A stretch of DNA of 64,000 nucleotides from Eutreptiella sp. 'Long Island Sound 2002' (taxonomy: Eukaryota > Euglenozoa > Euglenophyceae > Eutreptiales > Eutreptiaceae): assembly GCA_964036045.1 (NCBI GenBank), contig OZ038389.1:38387998-38451997 (forward strand), in the 5' to 3' direction. Every line of letters starts with the position of its first letter. Within the stretch, counting starts at the first letter, position 1. The notes under the pieces are model-generated. The model ran no database searches. It was not told the origin of the DNA and saw only the letters and a program-made list of their open reading frames with translations. A program made the position numbers and the translations under genes. Positions 11,676 through 24,100 of this stretch are shown piece by piece.

Positions 11676-12827
11676 CCATTGGCCTCTGTTGTACAGGTGG
11701 GAGAGGTACAGGGTGATTGGTGCACGCAGCAGCTGCCTTCGGCAGCCATCCCATGTTTCTGCCCCAGCTAAACAGGGGCGCTTATTCGCAAAGAAAGAAT
11801 TAACTGCGCCTCAGCCAGGAGTGGCGAGGGCAGTTTGACTCCACCGGCATCCATGCTGTGCACGACACCTGTGCGCCTCTCCTCTCCAAGCCCTAGCAGG
11901 GAAACGTGTTGTGACGTCCCTGTTAGGCCACAGTTGCTTAGCAGCGCTCCGTTCTCTTGTCTTCTTCACAGGAGGGTCATTAGGACCCACGACTTTATCT
12001 TCAACACCACCCAGTAGACCGTGAGTGTAGTCCTGAGTGGGGGCTTAGGCCAGTTGCAGTAGCGCTCGCCCACCAGGATGGTGCCACTGTAGGGTGTGTA
12101 GGACCTTTAGTGCGTGTGTCACTGTCCCACCCGTTTCCTGCAATTTTAGCAGGGTTGGTGGGCTGGGGCAGTGGTCAGGTCAGCGTTTTGGCCACTTAGC
12201 AAAATGGCGTTTTCATGCCTTCATAGCTTTTGGCCACCCCTCCCTTTAATAGTCAGGTAGGTAGGAAAAACAATACCTGGATTAGTACGCTGGGTATTCC
12301 CCCAAGGTTTTGCGCCTGCACAGAAATTTGGCGCTTAGGGGAGGGGAGACCCGGGGCGTACCCCGTGGCATCAATAAGACAACCCTCCAGGTTTAGCAAG
12401 CATGCAGACTTGGGTATAATTAGGACACCACTTCTGCAACTTGCTCTTAGGACCTCAGGCATAGCACACTCACACATACCTAGGCAGACATGTATAGCGA
12501 CCAGGTTAGGAAGGATAGAACCCCATGGGTCTGGTCCAGCTAGAGGTCGTAACTGTGGGCACGCTTGTCTGCAAGGGGGGTGAACACACCTTGCTTGTCA
12601 TTCCCCCCTGGTCATTGGAATAGCTAGCCACCGGTCATCGTTGGCTCCCCAAGGTCATAACATCAGGGGAGGTCCCATGGCACACATGGTCAACAAGGCA
12701 AACACTCGCTGGTTGGCGGCAAACCTGATAAGGGGCCATCTGGGTCACGCTGGTGACCATAGGCATGGGACTGCACGGCACAGCCACGGTTGGTGCAGTG
12801 CTCAGAGGGCACTCCGACCCTGGGAGG

Positions 12828-15800
12828 TTAGTTCCTCTTCTTACGCTGTGACAGGGTCTCAGCAGGGGTTGGCAACTGCCCCTCGTTGTTCTCAATGAGG
12901 TAGCAACGAAAGATGGGGTTGATACTCCCATCTGGCTGTATAGAGGCTGACATAGGCTCCCACGTAGCCTCTGATAGCCCATAGCCATCCCACAGGGTCA
13001 GGAACCTCCAGCCCTGTTTATACTCGTGGTGTGCAATACCAGCAACCACGTAGTAGCCATCAACTGCCATTTCCTCGGCAGTCATCTCCTCCAGTTCGTC
13101 TGCCTCCTCAGGGGTGGCAGCGTTCTCCAGGTCGATACGCTCGAACTCACAGTCAGGCAAGCGCCACTCATCCCACGATAGTTCATCAGGGGAGTGGTAG
13201 TGTCTGAGTTGCTTAGGAGCACACAGCAGCTCCCCACCTAGACCGGGGCTGCACCTCACATGGATCCTGGATCCATCTATCCTGATAATACGATAGGGCC
13301 CAAAGTAGGGGTCCTGCAAACAGTTGCGGGGCCATGTGGGCAATTGTGAGTGGTGTACAAGCACCAGGTCTCCTACCTTGAAACTGGCAGGACGTCTCGT
13401 GCGGTTACGCCGGGTTAGTTCGCGTTCTCGAACGCGTTTCAGGTTAGCTCTGGCCCTGTTAGCCAGGTCCTGCCGATGCTCCAGCCAGTTGTCAACTGGG
13501 CTCTTATAGTCCTCGGGGAAAGGGGTTTTGAAAAACCACGCAGGACGCCCCCCATGGAACTGTTCGTTGGGGGTATAGCCGGTTGAAGAACTCTCTTGAG
13601 AGTTCATGGCCAGAACGGCCCAGGGCAACAGGCGTACCCAATCTTTGGTGCGGTCCTGTTTCATCAGAATCCTCAGATTCTGAAGCGGTAGCGGCAGGGT
13701 CTCCCTACCGCTACCCGCTGTGGCTCGCACGTGCGCTGAACAGCGCAATTGATGACGTAAAATGGGATTACGAACGCTACAGAGCAATAGCTAGAATTGC
13801 CGATTTTTATGTTAAAATAGCAGTTTTTTATAAAAAATTTATGCTGTTGTGCCCCATTTTGTAATTATTCGCGAGATTTCACTGTTTTTCCGTGTTTTCA
13901 AAGGCATCTATGTAGATTTGAAGGCCTGTGGCTAACGCCTTAGAACAGTTTAAGCAACTTAAACCGACTCACGAAATGTTCGATTCTTGCAGAAATTGCG
14001 GTGCTTTGAAAGAGGGTCACGAAAACGCTCCACCACACGATTCTGTCTCTCACAGAGAGGGTTAGACGTGTGCGTGTAAGGTACACCTGTGGCTACCTGG
14101 ACGTTCAGGGCGTCCAGCACTTGCTTGTACCGACCGGTATCAATCCGGATGCGTACATCTTCATCGGAGTGGATCTCCTTAGGCGCCCCATAGGGCTCAA
14201 ACCACTCCTCCACCAGGATCTTCACAGTCTGCTCTCCTGTGATCTTCTTGTTGCAGGGGAAAGCACGTGTGAAGCGGGTTAGACCACAGGTGACCACCAA
14301 ACAACTATCATAGCCACCAAACTTAGGCAGACCGTGGATGAAATCCGCGTACAACAGGGAGTTAGCACAGTAGGTTATGGGGAGACTGGAGACCAGTCCT
14401 CTGTCACGGGAGTCGCTCTGTTTGCTGGCGTGACAGTCACAGGAGTCCACTATGGACTGCATACGGGCACGTAGTTCAGACTGGGTTAGTCGGCAGTGGA
14501 AACGCTCACTGAAGAAAGCAGCAGACCGGTTGCACCCTGTGTGCCCGGAGCTATGGTGTGCCCACTGCAGACAGCCGTCCAGTCGTGCCTCAGGCACAAC
14601 TATGCGGTCCTCATAGTATAGGTACTGGTTATCTTTATACCAGCGGTCGCCATCTATTAGGCGTGCCTCTAGGCCATCACTGAGGGTACTGAGTACACAT
14701 TGGTACTCAGCCTGGTAGTCTCTCAGGCTCCAGCCCTCCAGTACACCTGCTGTACGCATGGATAGGTCCAGCTGGTGATCCATACGTTGGAACGCCTCTT
14801 TGGCCAACGCTTCAGAGCTCTCGCCTAGGAGGGCGTCGAAGTTATTACGCGAGATGTAGTCAGCCATCTCGTTCCTTATACCTGGTATATGATGGACGGT
14901 CAACCTGAACTGACTCAGGTATGTCCACCATCGTTTTAGTTTCGCTTTTTCAGGAGGCGGGCCCTTCTGAAATGTCTTCACGGGCTCTTGGTCACACAGC
15001 CATACAACAGGGTTAGTACCTAGAAGACGGGATTGGGAAGAGAGCACGAGCATCCCAGCCAGGAGCCCCTGGTCGTAGGTACTGTAGTTGGATCGTGCTT
15101 AATTCTACTTCCAGTTCCAGTGCCCCAGAGGCACCAGACGCCATTCATTGGTTGGATAGTCATGCTTCAGGGTTCCATCGCAGTACAGACCTGAAGTGTG
15201 AAACTGGCAGTGCGACAACTCATTGGGGTTACGCTCCTGCCACTGGTATAGGGTACCACCCCCCCCTACGTCACACGCATCCGTGACGAGTACTATCTCG
15301 CCCTTAGGGCGGGGCACCCCCAGGCAGTTGGTGGAAGATATTTTCCTCTTCAACTCTTGGAAACAGGCCTCCTCCTTGTCGGTCCACCGCCAAGGGTTGG
15401 TCTTCTTTATGAGGTCAGTCAGGGGGGCTGATGAACACGTGAAATTGTGGATATGGCGTCGGTAAAGATTGCAGGCGCCAATAAAACTCCGCACATCGTG
15501 TAGACCCTTCTTAGGGTCGTCACGTATCTGCATGTCCTGTAGGGGCTGCATCTTAGACGCGGCTGGTTTCCACCAGCCATACCCCACGTCAAACCCTAGG
15601 TACTCCATCTCCTCTCGCATAAACTCACACTTCTCGAGTTTGATGCGGAGATGGTTTTCCTGACAGACGGTGAAAAGCTCTTGCAGGAGGAGGATATGAT
15701 CCTCTTGGGTATTAGTACTCAGGCTCACGTCGTCGATGTGGGCCTCCATCTCAGCCCCGCGGGAAACCAGTTCCTGCACAAGGGGTCTGCGTCTCAGGAT

Positions 15801-17949
15801 ATATAGGATTTTGTTCATCAGCTCCTGAAGAAGATCAGGGGCATTCGCGACACCAAAGGGCATGACGAGCCAGCGGAAGACACGGCCCTTAGGGGTCACA
15901 AAGGCGAGCAGTTCCTTGGCTGCTCGGGGTAGGTCTACTTGCCAGAAGCCACTGCGCTTATCCATCTTGGTCTTCAATCGACACTTAGCGATTCTCTCCA
16001 GGGTTTCTCCATGTTGGGGATACTCCCTGAGTGGTTCTGGGTCTTCTTATTGACCTCCCCATAGTCAACGAACAAGCGCATAGCAGTGGACCCAGGTTTA
16101 GCAACCAGAAGACAAGGGCTACAATGGCGGGGGTAGTCCCCGTGCTTATACTCCTCGACGAGGCCAGCATCTATACACTCTTGGATCTGGCGTTCGATCT
16201 CGTCGATTTGGTCTTGTGGGGCGGGGTATGGAGGCCGCCTCACTACCGACCCTTCAAACTCTGATTTGAGTTTGAGGTCCATCTGGACCAGTTTCTTACA
16301 AGACAGGGGTGGGGGCAACGCTCCAAAAACCTCCTGATACTTGTGGATGAGTTTAGTGAGACGGGGGTCGAGATTCATGCTCTCCACTTTCTCGGAAAAA
16401 TCCTCCTCAGCGCGGAGGTTACTCTTCCTTTTATCCTGCTTTTTTATACGCCCCGGTTCTTCGGGGGGCAAGTCATCCTCCCAGTCCTGGCGTTCCTGGG
16501 CATAGTGGAGGGAGTATACCAGAGGGGTCTCAGGATCGGGGAGAGTCATCTCTTCATCATCCTGCTCGGACCAAATAGAGGTTTTCCAGGTCTACTTGAG
16601 GAGGTCCAGGCAGGTCTGTCGCTCAATACCCTCAGCCTCAGCCCACATGACCTGCTGTAGTTCCCGCACGTCATACCAAGAGACGGGCGTGTTATTGGGT
16701 GAGGGTTTAGCGCCAGGTACCTGACCTGAGGGGCCATCAGTGGCCCTCATAGGAAACACGGCGTGATCATTAGACCCACCCGGGGCAGACTCGCCGAGAT
16801 CCACCTCTTCCATGAGCAACTGCGCTAGGAAAGCGCTATGCTTCAGTGTCACAACCTCCGTGTCGACCGGGGGTTTTACACTGGTGATATCGCTCAGGCG
16901 ATCGTCAGCATCAGCCAGCAGAGTAGAGACTGCTGGTGTCCCCGGCTCATCAGGGCACTCTCCACTCGTGGTGGTAACCAAAGAGTACTCAGATCTCTTC
17001 TTGGGATCATGGGGGGTAAGGCCCTTGTTTTCGGCCATCAACTCCTTGAGTACAACCTTATCAAGGTCACTCACGGGCACGGGGTTTAGAGCACCATCTA
17101 CGATTGATAGGAAACTCCCCCATTCAGGGGCGGGCATGGTCTCCTGAGAGTCCTCAGGGACGTAGATGGGACCGTTGGGCAGTTCAGTCCTTCCCACGGT
17201 CATACGGTGCAAGAGGCGCCTCCAATAGGCGTGTTCACCTGTGGTACCCCAGTCGGGGGTGCACGGGACCACTCTCGCTCCTTCGAGGGCAATTTTGGTA
17301 ATCACCTTGGCGAGCTGGGAGAAAGGGGGGTTTGCGTAGCACAACCCCATTGATTTCCAGTAAAAGCGGTACGCATTGTTTAGGTTCTGCGAACAGTAGA
17401 GCTGCATCAGATGCTGCTCTTTACTCGCGAACAGTTCTACCTGAATTTCATTCAGGTCCAGCTGCAGGGCGGCCAGTCCATTTACCAACACTGGCCGCAC
17501 CAACTGATAGTTCTCAGTTCTGTAAGACCGGTTCACGTAACGTAGACCGGATTCTTTTAGACCTGACAGCTCCAGAGGGACAGAGTATAGGCCACTGCCA
17601 AAATCGCAGTGAAGGGCGTAGGGACGTTGCAAGGACAGCAACTTCACCTGGGGGTTGAAGCGCAGAAAATCAGTGCCAATGACAATGTCAAAGGCGTCTG
17701 TGTCCTGCAGTTTGCAGTGCTGCGTCACCTCCTCATCGCCTAGACATACAGTCACATCAACCCCCCCCAGGGAATGGATGGTCCGACCATCCCCTACCCT
17801 TATGGCCACTGTTTTGGTTTTGCGGATCTTGGTTTGTTTTAGCAATCCTGGGGCCACGATTGAGAGCGTCGCGCCCGTGTGCAAGACCGCTTTGTAAACC
17901 TTTTGACAGTGATCCAGAAAACCAAATCTTCTTCCTCGGAGCAGCCTCC
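12828..17949 (-). pseudogene. pol: E3 pol (PR, NPPF-type domain, RT, RH, IN, chromodomain)
   Basis: Chromovirus polyprotein on the minus strand. The protease DTGA motif reads HTGA (about 17870-17882), replacing the catalytic Asp by His. The methyltransferase-like domain (about 17446-17150) keeps ELFAS, NPPF (17321-17332) and CTPDWG. RT follows (about 16300-15600, HIDDV), then RNase H, then integrase with its HHCC region, DEDVR and CERQNR motifs, then a chromodomain (about 13050-12930, TWEP). Breaks: a stop at 16592, a frameshift near 16010, two stops near 15095-15107, and a 345-bp insertion after CERQNRVVE (13683-14027). The stop is at 12828. It is the only copy that retains NPPF. Confidence 0.93.
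13683..14027. other. 345-bp AT-rich insertion in E3 integrase
   Basis: Interrupts the integrase reading frame just after the catalytic Glu region; coding resumes at QNLRILM. The insert is visibly AT-richer than its surroundings and has a hairpin-prone left end (GGTAGCGGCAGGG...CCCTACCGCTACC near 13688-13718). I find no clear TSD or terminal inverted repeat, so its class is unknown. Confidence 0.65.
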
Positions 17950-18061
17950 CTATTCCCCTTCAGGGAATTTCACTTCAAAGCCCGCCGCCTGCAGGCACTT
18001 AGAGTGCCAGTTGAGGCGGCGCTTCTTGGCGTTCTCGTTTCCCTTGTCAGCGCCACCGGCG
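17950..18061 (-). pseudogene. gag: E3 gag, C-terminal fragment
   Basis: Final gag residues (NAKKRRLNWHSKCLQAAGF...), matching the C-terminus of E5 gag at 61408. The fragment is cut from the rest of E3 gag by the E2 insertion. Reading through from the E2 LTR makes an artefactual chimeric ORF up to 18432. Confidence 0.88.
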
Positions 18062-18066
18062 CTGGG

Positions 18067-18852
18067 AGAAAAGTTTATAGTGGTTTCAGCACTGTGTTTT
18101 TGCTTCTCCTGCTGCTTGCTGTAGGTGTAGGGTTTCCTGCTGCTTGTTTTGGAAGATGAAAACCTTTTGTTTGCAGAAATATAGTCAATCCAGGATAACC
18201 CAAGCCAGAAGTGTGCAAGGAGAAGAGAATCAGGATCAAAGCATGAAGGGCTGCAGTGTAAACAGTGAAAGATGATTGGATATTCACAGAAACTGCAACT
18301 CAGGTTAAATCGGAATGCATATTCACAAAGATAGCTGAAATGTTTGGGAAAAGAGTTGGAAAACTGCCCCATGGTCACTCTATCTCCATAGTGCCATCTC
18401 AGGAGATGTGCAATCTTTGTTTTGGGTCCCATATGTGCTGAGGTGGCAGGGCATGTGGCGACGAGGTCACTGCCATGTCACATGGGATCTTCCTACTTAG
18501 CTAGGCTGACCGGGAATTGAACCCAGGACCTCTCAAAAAGAGGTGCCCAGCCCCCTAGTGTGCATACCACTAGGTTAGCTAAGAATTCATGGAAAAACAT
18601 AGATAAATTCATAGGCTCTGCCTTGGATATGTCAGTGCTCAGTCACCTCAGGAAAAGATGATCTGCCTCACATTGAAAGGGGATTAAGGGGTCCACTCCA
18701 TATCCTGATTGGGTGTTTGGTTCCATAGGTCAAAATGTGTTATCCCCACTTTTGGTGGGACCAATACTAAGATAAAAATGCATGGATGCTCAGTGCATCT
18801 CTAATACAACTAGAGTATGCCTGAAAGCAATGGAAAAGCACTTTTTCTTACT
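18067..18852 (-). repeat. E2 3' LTR
   Basis: 786 bp, same length as the 5' LTR at 28674-29459. It starts AGTAAGAAAAAG, ends TTTTCT and is followed by the TSD. A tRNA-like module lies inside it. Confidence 0.93.
18497..18582 (-). other. tRNA-like module in E2 3' LTR
   Basis: The minus strand begins TTAGCTA and ends TAGCTAA (a perfect 7-bp acceptor-like pair). It also has CTAG/CTAG D-like arms, an ACCTC-TTTTTGA-GAGGT anticodon-like stem-loop and a GGGTTCAATTCCC T arm. About ten extra bases between the D-like and anticodon-like arms argue against a functional tRNA. Confidence 0.55.
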
Positions 18853-18860
18853 CCCCCCTT
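18853..18860 (-). promoter_or_regulatory. E2 polypurine tract
   Basis: AAGGGGGG on the element strand, immediately upstream of the 3' LTR. Confidence 0.8.
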
Positions 18861-20134
18861 GTGCTGTGGTGGCCACCACTGTCGCATTTTAGGAAAAAGG
18901 GAATTTTTCTTGGCCTTTCCTTGGTTTCCACATCTACTTTAAAATAGCTATAGTTTCCCTCACACAGAAAAGTGGGCGCTCACCATGGCTGGCGCTCTTT
19001 TGCTGCTCTGTTTGTAACATTTCCTACAGAAGACTCAGCGCTCATGGCGCTGCCCGGGCTCCTGTGGCTTGGTTGGGTTAGTTTGGGAGCATGCCCAAAC
19101 ATGTGCATGTGCATCCCTCCCTCCAAGACGCAGCGCGACACAAACCCAACGCAAGACACAATATACACACTCGCATGGGTTCTCGTAAGCCTGCTGGCGA
19201 CCCGTGACCTGTCTTAGGGCGAAGGGAGTCAATCAAAAATTACATTGCCCCTTGGTGGGGTCTTGGGTTCTGCTCACTCTCTCCAGGCAGCTGCGTTTCG
19301 GCCCGAACACGGCCTACTCAGCGAGGCTGCGCGTGGGTATCTGCAGAGGCAGGAATGGGAAAATTATGGACGAATCCACGCAAAAACGAAGCGACGACAC
19401 CAAAATCCGTCAAATGACGGCCTAGAATTTTTCTGAAACGACACATTTGAGCAGAATCCAATTGTGCATCAGAAGCACATTTTTATAAAAATTACAGTCA
19501 TCCCTGGATTTTTTAAATCCAGGAATTCATACGCATAAAAAGGCGGCGCGCAGGAGCGGCTCCTAGCGAAGCGCCGGAAAATAAAGAAATCATGGCATTA
19601 GAAACGTATGTCTCACGTAGTCTTGAAAATGACGAGACACACATTAATAAAAAAAACATACAGATTCCACCCACACTAATAGAAGTATTGAAAATTCAAC
19701 AATTCGAAAATCAACGAAAAAGACTTCAATGAATCAGGTATAAACTACAGGTATGCTCGTCTCGTATGCCGCATTCACATTGCACGTCTCGTGTCTCCGT
19801 GAACGAGTCTTGTAGCAGCGCTAACAACGATAGGACGCGATAGAGGGATTGATTAGAAAGATTGCAGATGATTAGAGGTCAGATCAGAGTGATTAGACAT
19901 ACACACAAGTGCATAGCAACGTACTTCGCGTGCGCCCCTCACTTGCTCTCTCTCTCCAGCGGTAGGTAAGGTGAGTAAGCCCAGGCGGGGCCACCCCCTG
20001 GTGGTGTTTTCTGATTGGTGTTGAGATGGGCAGGTTTGCCCAAAACGCTCGTGCATGCTGGCGCATTCACACACGCATTAAAGGGTAGGCCACGCGAAGT
20101 GCGCACGGTAAACCTTGTTTAGGCTACCCAGGGG

Positions 20135-20168
20135 CTCCGCGGTACGTTCTTTAAGAGAACCTGAGGAG
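20135..20168 (-). other. Conserved hairpin II, E2 copy (34 bp)
   Basis: CTCCGC...GAGGAG outer arms with an inner GTTCT/AGAAC stem. One outer mismatch relative to E4. Same 34-bp span as the other copies. Confidence 0.65.
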
Positions 20169-20213
20169 TCCCTTAACGCTTGCTTGCTTGACAAGGGTAG
20201 CTGCTTCGTCAGC

Positions 20214-20295
20214 GTGTTTGCGGACAGTGTATTATAGGTCACACTGAGAACCGTATAATACGGGGAATGTGGCTTGGTTCCTCCGCCGCAGACGC
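20214..20295 (-). other. Conserved hairpin I, E2 copy
   Basis: Outer arms GTGTTTGCGG (20214-20223) and CCGCAGACGC (20286-20295) match at 8 of 10 positions. The 33-bp core at 20229-20261 has perfect GTATTATA/TATAATAC arms. Confidence 0.68.
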
Positions 20296-21111
20296 CCTTT
20301 CATTTGCCTTTGCTTTACAGATGGGCAGGTAGGGTGATTGGTGCAGCAGCATACCAATGTTTTCATGCCCTGCTAAACAAGGGCGCAGATCACACAAACA
20401 AGTAACTCCCCTCTGCCTGTGCCAGAGCAAGGAGTCCGACTCCATCGACATCTGCGCCGTGCACGCAAAAGCACCTCTTCCCTCCAAGCCCTAGCAGGGG
20501 AAACACGTTGTGGCGTCCCCTGTTAGGCCACAGTTGCTTAGCAGCGCTGTGTTCTCTTGTCTTCTTCACAGGAGGGTTGCTAGGACCCACGACATGTTCT
20601 TCAACAACACCAAGTAGAGTGTGCGTGTAGGAGTGGTAGTCCTGACTGGGGGCTTGAGCCAGTTGCCCCAGTGTTCGCCCACCAGGATGGTGCCACTGTA
20701 GGGTGTGTAGGACCTGTAGTGCGTGTGTCACTGTCCCACCCGTTTCCTGCAATTTTAGCAGGGTTGGTGGGCGGTGGCAGTGGTTAGGTCAGTGTTTTGG
20801 CCACTTAGCAAAACGGCGTTTTCATGCCTTCACAGCTTTTGGCCATCCCTCCCTGTAGTAGACAGATAGGTAGGGAAAACAATACCTGGATTAGTACGCT
20901 GGGTATTCCCCAAAGGTTTTGCGCCAGCACAGAAATTGGGCGCTTAGGGGAGGGGAGACCCGGGGCGTACCCCGTGGCATCAATAAGCCAGCCCTCCAGG
21001 TTTAGCAAGCGTGCAGACTGGGGTATAATTAGGACACCACTTCTGCGGCTTGCTCTCAGGACCTTAGGAATAGCACACTCACACATACGCTTTGGCAGGT
21101 AAGGGTAACGT

Positions 21112-24100
21112 TCAGTCCCTAGCTTTAGTCTTGGAGGCAAGCGTCTCAGCGAGCCTCAGCAACTCACCAAGGTTGTTCTGGGACAAGTAGTCAACCAGAA
21201 CTGAGTTTAGGCGTCCTTCAGGTAGAACAAATGCAGAGAAGGGCTCCCAGGTGGCCTCTCCGACTCCAAACCCTTCCCAGTGGGTGAGGAAGCGCCAACC
21301 CTGGCGATAGCGGTGGCGTAGGACAGACTTCACAAGGTAGAAGCCCTCCTTAGCCATCTCCTCGGCGTTCATGTCGGGGAGTTCACCTTCAACTTCCATA
21401 GGGCTGGCAGCCCCTTGTAGGTCCGGAGCGGCGATTTCCTCGTTGTTCAGCTCCCACTCCTCCCCACAGAGGTCTTCAGGATCATAGTAGCGCTTCAGGT
21501 GTTGAGCAGCACACACCAGGGTCCCCCCTAGACGGGGAGAACACCGCACGGTGATACGGTGTCCATCCACTGATAGAATCTTGTACGGCCCGAAGTATGG
21601 GTCATCGCTGGTAGAGCGTGGCCAGGCGGGTAGTCGACTGTGGTGCACCAGCACCCAGTCCCCCTCTTGGTAGGTGGCCGGTACTCGGTGCTTGTTCTTC
21701 TTGTTCCACTGACGCTCCCTCACTCTCTGGAGCATAGCCTTGGCCTTGTCCACCTTCGCTTGTTGCTCTTGAACCCATTCACCCACAGAAGAATGGGTGT
21801 CCTCTCGATAGGGGGCATGTAGGAACCATGCCGGGCGCCCTAGGAATAGCTCATGGGGCGAGTAGCCAGTAGCTGAACTCTCTTGGGAGTTCATCATCAA
21901 GGATATGACGGGGAGTACCCTCACCCAGTCTCTAGTGCGTTCAGTTTCGCACCATATCCGTACGTTCTCCTTCAGGACACGGATCTGTCGCTCACATAGG
22001 GGGTAGCTCGTGTGAGAGTAGGGAATCCCCGTAGACACCTGGACATTGAGGGACCTCAGGACCCTCTTGTACCAGCCAGTATCTGAGCGTACCCGTACGT
22101 CCTCGTCAGAGTTGATCTAATTGGGCGCCCCATAGACACAAAACCACTCCTCCAGGAGTATCTTGATAGTCTCCTCCCCGGTAATGTGCTTGGTACATGG
22201 GAACACCCTGGTAAACCTGGTCAACCCACAGGTTACCACGAGGGCAAAGTCATAGCCCCCGAACTTCGGCATCTCCGTGTAGTCCGCGTATAGAACACTG
22301 TTAGCACAGTGAGGGATGGGCAGGGTCGGGTAGAGACCTCTGTCCCTGATATCCCCTGGTTTACAGGACCTGCACGGGCACTTGTCCACGATAGGCTGGA
22401 GGGTTTTCTGCAGTTGGTCGTCAGTCCACGTAGTGTGGAACCACTGCTTGAACAACCTCAGGGTACGGTCAGCACCCACATGACCGCTGGACTCATGGGT
22501 CCACTTCAGCAACGCTGGGACTCTGTTACTAGGCACCACGATAGGGTCCTCGTGCCAGAGGTAGCTCTTGTCCCTCTTCCACTGGTCTTGGTTTACCAGG
22601 AGGGGTTCAAGGCGTTTCTCCAGGCGCTTGTAGATATCCCCAAACTCCTTCAGGTACTCCGATTGTTGGAGTCCATCCAGGGGGCGTATCATCGTCATGT
22701 TGAGGTCCAAGTGGACGTCCATACGGCTGAACGCCTCCTTAGCCAGCGCTTCAGACCAGGCACGAATCAGGGCGTCGAAGTTGTTTCGGCTGATGTAGTC
22801 GGCACACTCGTTCTTTACTCCCTGGATATGGTGTACCGTCAGCCGTAGTTGACTGAGGTAGGTCCACCAGCGCCGTAGCTTGGCCTTCTCAGGTGGGGGA
22901 CCCTTCTGGAAACTGCGGACCGGTTCTTGGTCGCACAGCCAGACCACAGGGTTACTCCCCAACAGTCGTGCTTGTGAGGATAGCACCAGCATACCCGCGA
23001 GCAATTCCTGCTCATAGTTGGAGTAGTTCCCCCTGGCCTGGTTCCACTTCCAGTTCCAGTGGCCCAGAGGTACTAGGACCTACTTGTCGTCAGGGTAGCT
23101 GTGCTTGAGGGTTCCATCTCGGTTGAGACCTTCCGTCCCCCATTGGGAAACGGCCGAGTCAACTCCTCCTTCTTTAGTGCTTGCCATTGGAACAACGTTC
23201 CACCACCGCCCACATTGCTGGCGTCGGTCACCAGGATAATATCCCCTTGTGCCCTAGGCACGCCCAAGGACTTAGCGTTGGCTACCTTGTCTTTGAGCTC
23301 GTCAAACGCTTGTTGCTCTTGTGGGCCCCAGCGCCAAGTAGTACTCTTCTTGATCAAGTCCGTCAGAACGGCGCTGGTGTAGGTGAAGTTCTTAATGTGG
23401 CGGCGATAGAAGTTGCACGCCCCAATGAAACTGCGTACATCATGAAGTCCTTTCTTGGGATCTTCGTGTCGTACCTTGGCATCCATCAGGGGTTTGGCCT
23501 TAGAGGCCGCTGGGGTCCACCACCCATAGCCAACGTCAAACCCCAAGTACTGCATGGTCTCCTGCATGAACTCACACTTCTCAAGCTTGAGTCGTGTGTG
23601 GTTCTCCTGGCAGACCGCAAAGAACTCACCCAATAGGATTAGGTGATCCTCCTGGGTATTGGTCCCGAGGCATACATCGTCGATGTGAGCCTCCATCTGG
23701 GCACCACGGGATATGAGCTCCTGCATCTTAGGTCTCCTTCGTAGGATGGACAAGATCTTGTTCATCAGCTCTTGGAATAGAGCGGGTGCGTTAGCCACGC
23801 CAAACGGCATGACTTTCCACTTGAACACCCTCCCCTGAGGGGTGATGAAGGCCAGTAGTTCCTGTGCGTTGGGCGTCAGGTCCACTTGCCAGAATCCGCT
23901 TCGCTTCTCCATCTTGGTCTTGTAGCGGCAGGAGGCTATCTTCTCCAGGGTAGACTCCATATTGGGAATGGACCCTGAGTGGGTCGGCGTCTTCTTGTTC
24001 AGCTCTCCGTAGTCCACTACCAGCCGTTTGGCTGTAGACCCAGGTTTGGCCACCAGGAAACAGGGGCTGCAGTGTAGGGGGTAGTCCCCATCCTTGTACT

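Larger units (their letters stand above)
10061..12827 (-). other. E3 long non-coding 3' region
   Basis: Non-coding region between the pol stop (12828) and the 3' LTR, with a short C-run at 10062-10066 (G-run on the element strand) acting as PPT. It carries the internal polypurine run (12601-12611), both conserved hairpins (11532-11565 and 11588-11675) and the tRNA-like module 10296-10392. No ORF in it resembles a protein. Confidence 0.8.
18861..21111 (-). other. E2 long non-coding 3' region
   Basis: About 2.25 kb between the pol stop (21112) and PPT, collinear with E4 53655-55823. It includes both conserved hairpins (20135-20168 and 20214-20295) and GC-rich inverted text near 19545-19575. 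It lacks the about 500-bp block found after pol in E1, E3 and E5. No supported ORF. Confidence 0.8.

Noticed and set aside
17950-18432. 160-residue minus-strand ORF joining LTR text to a gag-like end
   Set aside because: Chimera created by the E2 3' LTR landing in E3 gag. Only 17950-18061 is gag.
18497-18582. Functional tRNA-Lys gene
   Set aside because: The anticodon loop could read UUU, but extra bases between the D-like and anticodon-like arms and its repetition within LTRs argue for a tRNA-like module only.
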